DNA from: Epichloe hybrida
Lineage: Eukaryota > Ascomycota > Sordariomycetes > Hypocreales > Clavicipitaceae
Assembly: GCA_019022495.1 (NCBI GenBank)
Contig: JAFEKR010000019.1
Location: 868,001-932,000 of the forward strand
DNA: 64,000 bases
Reading direction: 5' to 3'
This document shows positions 57,081-64,000 of the stretch, piece after piece; position 1 is the stretch's first letter, and every line of letters starts with the position of its first letter. The notes below the pieces were generated by a model. That model saw nothing but the letters and a program-made list of their open reading frames with translations, had not been told where the DNA came from and ran no database searches. Both the position numbers and the translations under genes were made by a program.

Positions 57081-58369
57081 CAAGTATTATAGAATAATAT
57101 TACTATAGTAAAGGTTTAATATTATTAGTTACTTAAAAACTCTACCTAGAGGCCTGCGTTATGTTATAGAAAAATAAAGGAAATAGCACCTAAAGTATAA
57201 GTAAAGCAACTAGAAAATACTCTATTATAGCCCCTATATAGGAGATAACCTTATTATTTATAAACCTATATTTCGCCTTATTCTTATTAGCCTAAACCAC
57301 CTCCTTTATAGCATAGAAAAAGCAGTGCACTACTATAGCCTAGGTAATATAGCCTAGATCTAATAGATAGAGCTAAAGAACTATACGCGCTTCCTATATA
57401 GCTATGGTATCCTCTAGGTCCTCCTATTAAAATATTAGCAAAGCCTTAGTAAATAAATAATAGAAAGCTAGGACTAAACTAGAAGAGAGGGAAATAAGGC
57501 CGCGGCTACTATAGTAACCTATAACTACTACTAAGAGACTAGATAGTTCTAGTAAGAAAGGAAGGTAGCTTATATAGAAAGGTTAGTAAAGAATAACTAA
57601 TTAGGTTAAGATTTAACAGACTTAATATGCCTTTATAGCACTAGTTAGCCTAAAGGCAACGTAGTGTATAGTGTTTATATAGTTAAATCCTATAACTAAA
57701 TTAAGGATATAGGTAGTAAAGCTATAGTAAGTCTTCTCTAAAAAAATATAAATAGCCTCCTTATCTAGGGTAGAAATAATAGCACCTATAAGGGCTTTTA
57801 CCTACTTATATATAACTATTAGGTTAGAAAAGTTACTAGCTATTATTACTATAGCCTAGTATAGAAATATTAGTAAGTTAGGGGTATATAGTAATAGAAC
57901 ACTAAGCAACTCACTATCTTATAGGTATTACTATATTTATTACACTAAATATAATATTTTAACTACTTATCCTTAGTAGCACCCCTAACTAAAGAATAAG
58001 GAAAACTATATATAATCCTTAGTAAAGCGGCCTTAATAGGCAGGTGTCTCTTAAAGTTAGTGTAACTAGTGCGTAAGTAATATATACAAGAGTAAGCGTA
58101 GAAGTAAATACTATTAGCCTCTATAACAAAATAATAAGGAAAATTACATAATAAGTTAGGGTAAACAAAGTCTAATTAAAATTAATTAGAGTAAGCTAAT
58201 ATTAAGGGAGGGAAAAGGGAGTAATATAATAATAAGTTATAATAGAATTTATATTATAAAGCTGACTGATTTATTTGTTATTGTTTTGATTATTAGCTAG
58301 TTAGTAAATAGCTATATTAAGGCTAATAAAAGCTGTTTAGGAGCCTAGCTATAAGTAAGGGGATAATTA

Positions 58370-58557
58370 TAAGGCCTTACTTATAACATAGGTACACCCC
58401 GCTAGCGCACTACGCTAAGGGCTAGGACTACGTGACACTAGCAAGCCACTAGCTATAAGCTAGCAACTCGCACGCATAACACACTTAGACCTAGCAAGCT
58501 TCAGTCAATATACGAACGCCCCCATACCTCTTGCCTAGCTATCCCTTTGTTCTCACA
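58370..58557 (+). repeat. Gyp-D 3' LTR
   Basis: 188 bp, partner of 51984-52171. Inner end converted (TAAGGCCTTACTTATAACAT), outer end unmutated (CCCTTTGTTCTCACA). Confidence 0.88.
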
Positions 58558-61500
58558 ATAAAAGACTACTCTACTACTACTACCTCCCTCTAGTAAGAAG
58601 AATTCCTTAATATCCCTTATAAAGTCTCCTAGTAAGAAGTATATAGCTTTAAAAATTTTAATATAAGTATAATATCTTTACTTACCTAGCACCTACCTTA
58701 CTAACTTATAGCTAGTAATACTAGTAGTATAAAAATTCCCTATATACACTATACATAGTAGGTTATAATATAAGTAATTACACCTAAGGATAGCAATAGC
58801 GTAGAGCTATAATATCTTATAGAGGGTAAATCTATCCTAATATAATATACTAATTCTCTAAGTATAACTTCACTACTATCTTACTATATACTATTACTAA
58901 CTTACGTAAGTAACTTAACAAAATACGTATATTATTTATGTAATAATAAAGACTATACTAATATATATTCTCCTTTTTCTTACTACTAATACATATACTA
59001 ATACACTACTAATATCTTACTTAGTTTACCTAGTTATACTATATACTCTTTAAGCGTATTAATACTTATAGTAATCCTAATAATAATCTATACTTTCTTA
59101 ATAATATATATATCTCTTATTTCTATAACTTAGTTACTACTAATATACTACTAGCATTTAATATATATAAAGCATAAACTTTATAATACACTTCTAACTA
59201 CTAAAAATACTAATAAGCATAGTTAGGTAAGGTAAGCGTAGCTTATAGTAGAAGTTATATATAAGGCTAATGCTAATAAATAAGTTACTATATTACTACT
59301 TAATAATAATATTAATCTAGAAGTCTAGATTAATATTACTAATAGCTTGTGTTTTATTACATAGAACCTTTTATTTATATATACTTCCACGCTCTAGCTT
59401 ATAGCTTTACTAACTTACTAGTAGCTTACTACTAATATATTTACGCTTCCTATTTATACTAGGCTACTAGACCTCCCTAGTAAGCTTTATATATATATAT
59501 ATAAGGAGGGGGATTCCTCTAATAACAAGAATAAATCTTCTACCCCTATAGTTATAGCTAAAACTACTAAGGGCTAGGCAGGTAACGTATTAATAAAGTA
59601 ATTAGTGTAAAGTAACTATAAGTTAGGTTATTTAAGAAATTATCTAGATTTTTTTTTTATATATTACTACTACTATCTAAACTCTACTAAATATACCTCT
59701 ATATCCGCGAACTAGCTACTTAGTTACCGCTTATAATCCTTAATAATATCTATTATAATAAAATCTCTTTTCTTTACCTAAGAATCCTCTAAAGTATTAT
59801 AGCCCTTCTATTAAACTAGGTATTTCTAATATCTCCTATTATAATAATATAATATAATTCTTTTAACTTTAAACTCCTACTTATTATTTATAATATTCTC
59901 TTATAGTAAGGATATATTCTTTATGCTAGATAAGTCCCTTATAAATAGCTTAAGGTTAGTGATTTTAAAAATATAATATAAATGCGTTCTAGGTAGTAGC
60001 TTTAATTAATATACTAATCTATAAGTACTAATTACCTTTTTAATTTTATAAGGGCCTAAATACTTTACACTTAGCTTCCTACTAGGTTACTATAAGTTAA
60101 TATTCTTTATAAATAATAAAATATAGTTACTTACTCTAAACTTTATTAGGGTCTGCTTCTTATTATAGTATTTTATATACTAGGCCTATAAGTTACTTAG
60201 AAGCTACTAAATTACTATATATTTATCTCTTAGTATAGTAGTATAAGTCTCTGCCTAGTTATTTACTATAGGAATATTTATAACCACTTACTATAGTCCC
60301 CTAGGGTTATAGCCTTATAGCGCCTTAGCTAGGGTATAGCTATAAGTTAAATAGATGCTTATATTATATATAAACTATACTATTAAAAGGTTATTAGCCT
60401 AATTAGTTTAATTAAAGTAAGTAAAGGCTCTTAAATAATACTCTAAAACTTAGTTTAAATATTCTATCAAACTATTTATCTATAAGTAAAATATAGTACT
60501 TAGTTACTACTTAGTTATAATAAGATAGTAAAAGGTTATCTAAAACCTACTAGTGAAAGTTAAACTATAGTCTATAATAATGCCTTCTAGAGTACTATAA
60601 TCCCTAAAAACATACTCTAGGAATATAGTAGCTAACTTATTACTAGTTATCCGCGTTAAAACAGGGATATAAATACCATATTTTATAAAATAGTCTATAA
60701 TAACTAAGATTATATTATAGGTCTAATTTACATCTTTCATAGGTAGTAGCCCTATAATAAAATCTATTAATAATTCTTAAAAAGGTTAATTAGGCACTAG
60801 CAGCGTAACTAGCTTACTATAAGGTTTATAGTACCTTAGCTTTAAAGTCTAATAGCTTACATAAGTTTATATATATAACTTAGTGTCTTTCTTTATTATT
60901 AGCTAGTAATACTAACTTATAATCTAATAGAGGGTCCTACTAACTCCCTAGTAGCCTACTACTAGGTTATTATAAGTAAGTAGTATAACTTCCTTTCTAA
61001 TACTAACTAGAATAAAAACTCTATTCTTAAATATTAATAGCTTAGAGGGCCTAATAGACTATATCTATAATGCTTCTAGGTTACTACTCTTAAGTAGCTT
61101 TCTCTAACCTATAGTAAAGTTATTACCTTACTATACTTAAAATAATATAACTTAAATTAAAATCTCTAATTTTATATACATAGGATATACATTATATATA
61201 AACTTAGAAGAGGTTCGCTAGACTACCTATACTCTTACTATAATACTACTATAAGTAGCTAGCTTATAATATACTTTTAGACTTATAGATAAATTATAGC
61301 TAAGTAGCGTTTTAAGGGAATACCTATATTACTTACTAACTACTAACCTAGCTAGACTCCTAACCTATAGGCTTACTAGACTTATAGAAATATTAGAAAA
61401 TATAGATAAGGCGTGACCTTACTACTTATAATTAATAAACCTAGTTAGTATACTACTTATAGGCTTTATAGGACTATAAGGTTCCTTAATAATATAATTA

Positions 61501-64000
61501 AGTTATATTTTCTTTAAACCCTAGAGGCTAGTGTAGCCCTTATAGTATTCTTATAATAAACTATTAGCTACACTAAGTAATATAATCTTAGGACCTATAA
61601 CTATACTATTACTTATATAGTATCCTTACTACTTAGTATCTATAAACTTAGATAAGAAGCTAAGTAACTATAAGGATATAGCCTCTGCCTTACGCTTCTT
61701 ACTAATATAATTTACTTTTCTTAATAGGGTATTAGTAGGATTTAACTTACTTATATAATATTTAATCCTAAAATTAAATAAATAAGGTTTATCTAACACT
61801 ATTACTTACCTACTAGTTAGCTTTAGCTTTATAGCTAGGTACTTATAATTTAAATAGTCTATAATAACTATAATCTAATAAGTTAAATATATAAGGTAAT
61901 ATCTCTAGGCTTAAAACGCCTCTTAGATTACTAATAACTTAGCATCTAGGGTTAAGTAGTAAAGTTTAATATTAGTTAACTTCCTTAAAAAATATACTAC
62001 TAGGTACTAGCTACCTAGCACTAATATTATAAGTATAGCTCTAATTATATAACTAGATGTATTTATCTTTACTCTTAGCAAATAAAGTAGGTTAAAGTGC
62101 ACTAAAATTAGTACCTCCTAGAACTTCTTCTAGAGTTCTTTAAACACTATAAGTTTACTAGGCTTTAGCTTAAACTTTACTAGTTAAATACCTTTTAGAT
62201 AGTTTATTAGTAAGACTACTACCTTACTATACTATTTTATAAAGTATTAGTAAAACCTTATAAACCTAAGAAATAATTAAATATAAAACACACTATAAGG
62301 TATTAGCTAGGTTATAATAGCTTTAACCTATAATAGTTTTATCTTAATGCCCTTTTTAGATATAATAAAACCTAGGAATTTCGCCTATATAATAGAAAAT
62401 TAGCACTTTTTAAGGTTAATATAGAGGTCCGCGTCCTAAAGTCATTCTAGTACCCTTTTAATATACTCTGTGTGTCTTATAGGGTCACTACTATATATTA
62501 GAATATTATTAAGGTAAATAATATAGAATTTATTTACAAGCCCCTTAAGAGCATTATTAATATATTCCTAAAAAGTAGCTAGCGCGTTCACTAACCTAAA
62601 TAGTATTATAAGGTACTTAAAGTGCCTATAGTAGTAATAGAATACTATCTTTTACTTATGACCCTTATAAATATATAGCTAGTAGTATGCTTCTTAAAAA
62701 TCTAGTAATATAAAAACTTTTACACTTACGAGTTAATTAAGGATTTTAGAGATTAATAGTAAGGGGGCCTTATTTTTAATAGTAATCCTATTAAGGCCCT
62801 TATAATTTATATAAAGCCTTAATTTCCCTGATATTTTTAGAATAAATAAAAATAGGGCTCTAGCTAGGCTTATTAATCTTCTAATCTACCCTTTTTCCTA
62901 CGTACTTACTAGTACTCCCTAAGCACCTCTAGCTCTTTTTTAGCTAGGTTATATATAGGTCCCTAGGGTAGCTATTTTCCCTCTTCTAATTTAATTGTAT
63001 AAGTGTAGCTACCTAATTCTAGGAGCTTACTAGCTAGATCCTTTAAAAATATATCTATAAATTTTATATACTTTTCTAGGATTTACTACTAGGGTATATT
63101 ACTATCTATCTCTTATATAAGCACTACTAACTCTTTGTAATACACTGCCTAGAGCGCTATTATACTTCTTAGTTTTTTCTTCCTTAATACATAAGTATAT
63201 TTTACTACTATTACTATAACTACACTATAACTTAGGTTATTACTTACTATGTTATTTATTAATGAATTTTTATTAGTATCCCTTTCTTATATCTCTAGGT
63301 TAACTACCTTAATCTTTAGTAATACTAGTAATAGTATAATAGAAAATTACTTTACTACCTTATATAGTTATTACTTACCTATAGTAAAAGTAATATAATT
63401 CTAGGTTATTAAAAACCTCTAGAAGCCTTACTTCTAGTCTATTACTATAGGTTTATACTCTAGGGTTTAGTTTATTTCTAAGAGTATTCCCTCTCCTATA
63501 TTAGTAACATAGTAGCTAACTTAGTAAACCTTTATATAGCCTATACTATCTCTTACCTTAACTAGTTTACATAAGATTCCTTAGTATAGGATCTTATCCT
63601 TACTTATACTTTCTAGTATTACCTTTACTTTCTCTATATTTTTCTAATCCTATTTTAATAATAATTTAGGGTAGATTATTAAATACTCCGCGCCTATATT
63701 AAATAGCGCTAGCACTACTAACTAGTAGTTATCTTACTATAAGGATACCTATATTCTTATTCTCTTATCTATAGGTTTTCCTATAGTAAGACTATTATCC
63801 TAGGCCTAAGCTAAATTAATTAGAGTCTTGTTTAAATCTAAGGTTTTATTACTACTATTCCTATACTTCTTAGTAATATACTTATTACTTTTATAAATTA
63901 AGTAGTTTACTATATTATACTTATTTACACTATATCTAAGGCTACTATATTTAAAGTACTTAAATAGTTTTTACCTTATACTAGGTTACTATAAGCTTTA
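58558..64000 (-). mobile_element. Gyp-E copy 2, body right of Gyp-D, running off the window
   Basis: Minus-strand Gypsy element, reading from the window end towards 58,558. Seen on the minus strand are reverse transcriptase (GKLRLYINYRALNRITIKNK near 62.8 kb; catalytic box YLNNILIYSSD at about 62,484-62,516, both Asp codons of YxDD now Asn), then integrase and the chromodomain region around 60.0 kb, then the long untranslated 3' region. Gag and the 5' LTR lie beyond 64,000. Nearly every CpA is converted and no frame of note is open. Confidence 0.8.

Larger units (their letters stand above)
51984..58557 (+). mobile_element. Gyp-D: complete chromodomain Gypsy element nested in Gyp-E
   Basis: 6574 bp with 188-bp LTRs at 51984-52171 and 58370-58557 (TGAGGCC...TCTCACA). 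Both flanks match continuous Gyp-E sequence. A clean target duplication is not visible: ATA abuts both ends and the flank may have mutated. Domain order gag, RT, RNase H, integrase, chromodomain marks it as a Ty3/Gypsy chromovirus. About 1.3 kb without recognisable coding separates the chromodomain from the 3' LTR. Confidence 0.88.

Noticed and set aside
51979..58562. Target duplication for Gyp-D
   Set aside because: Left flank AAATA and right flank ATAAA do not match over 4-5 bp. Only ATA abuts both ends, which is not enough in AT-rich DNA.
47738..64000. Centromere or other special chromosomal region because of extreme AT content
   Set aside because: The AT content is explained by RIP-converted Gypsy elements with traceable domains. 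Nothing in 16 kb distinguishes a centromere.

Overview
The window is nuclear DNA of a filamentous ascomycete (Pezizomycotina; Sordariomycetes-like is my inference). Three things point there: short GT-AG introns of 74 and 85 bp, fungal-type secreted and vacuolar proteins, and long AT-rich tracts of retrotransposons carrying the mark of repeat-induced point mutation (RIP): CpA turned to TpA, TpG turned to TpA, and stop codons from CAA, CAG and TGG codons all through recognisable pol genes. I use local labels: Cop-A, Cop-B and Cop-C for three Ty1/Copia families, Gyp-D and Gyp-E for two Ty3/Gypsy families.

Layout. 1-7.5 kb is ordinary-composition DNA with relics: a scrap of an NLR-type ATPase (P-loop at 2164-2187), a 376-bp Mutator-type MITE with a 9-bp target duplication (2796-3171), an S1 serine protease gene (3397-4191) whose catalytic His is Tyr, and a decayed Tad-like LINE (5993-7073). 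7.55-18.95 kb is AT-rich: a Cop-B end, cut by a minus-strand Cop-A copy, itself cut by a second Cop-A copy, all three ending at one breakpoint near 18,946. 18.95-23.96 kb is a GC-rich gene island with a small secreted six-cysteine protein (20023-20622) and a methionine-permease-type transporter (21944-23651, one intron). 23,965-43,121 is a set of nested elements: a minus-strand Cop-C element with TSD CCTCC, holding a complete Cop-A (TSD GAAAG), a complete Cop-B (TSD GAATA) 28 bp further on, and a 150-bp solo LTR (TSD TAATG) inside its reverse transcriptase. 43.1-47.74 kb is a second gene island with a carboxypeptidase Y gene (44646-46168, one intron) and the 3' end of an unrecognised minus-strand gene cut off at 47,737 by a transposon. 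47.74-64 kb is the most AT-rich part: a truncated Gyp-E, a scrap of another Copia-like element, a Gyp-E LTR piece, an inverted Gyp-E running off the window, and a complete chromodomain Gypsy element (Gyp-D, 51984-58557) inside that.

How it fits together. The few genes (secreted protease, secreted cysteine-rich protein, amino-acid permease, vacuolar carboxypeptidase, broken gene) sit in short islands between RIP-mutated repeats, as in the 'two-speed' genomes of plant- or insect-associated fungi. They form no obvious cluster or pathway. The most informative signals are structural: exact target duplications give insertion orders, and in every complete LTR element the outer tens of bases of the outer LTRs are much less mutated than the same bases in the partner LTR, so RIP fades at element edges. 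I saw no rRNA, tRNA gene or CRISPR array, and no convincing undescribed multi-gene system.
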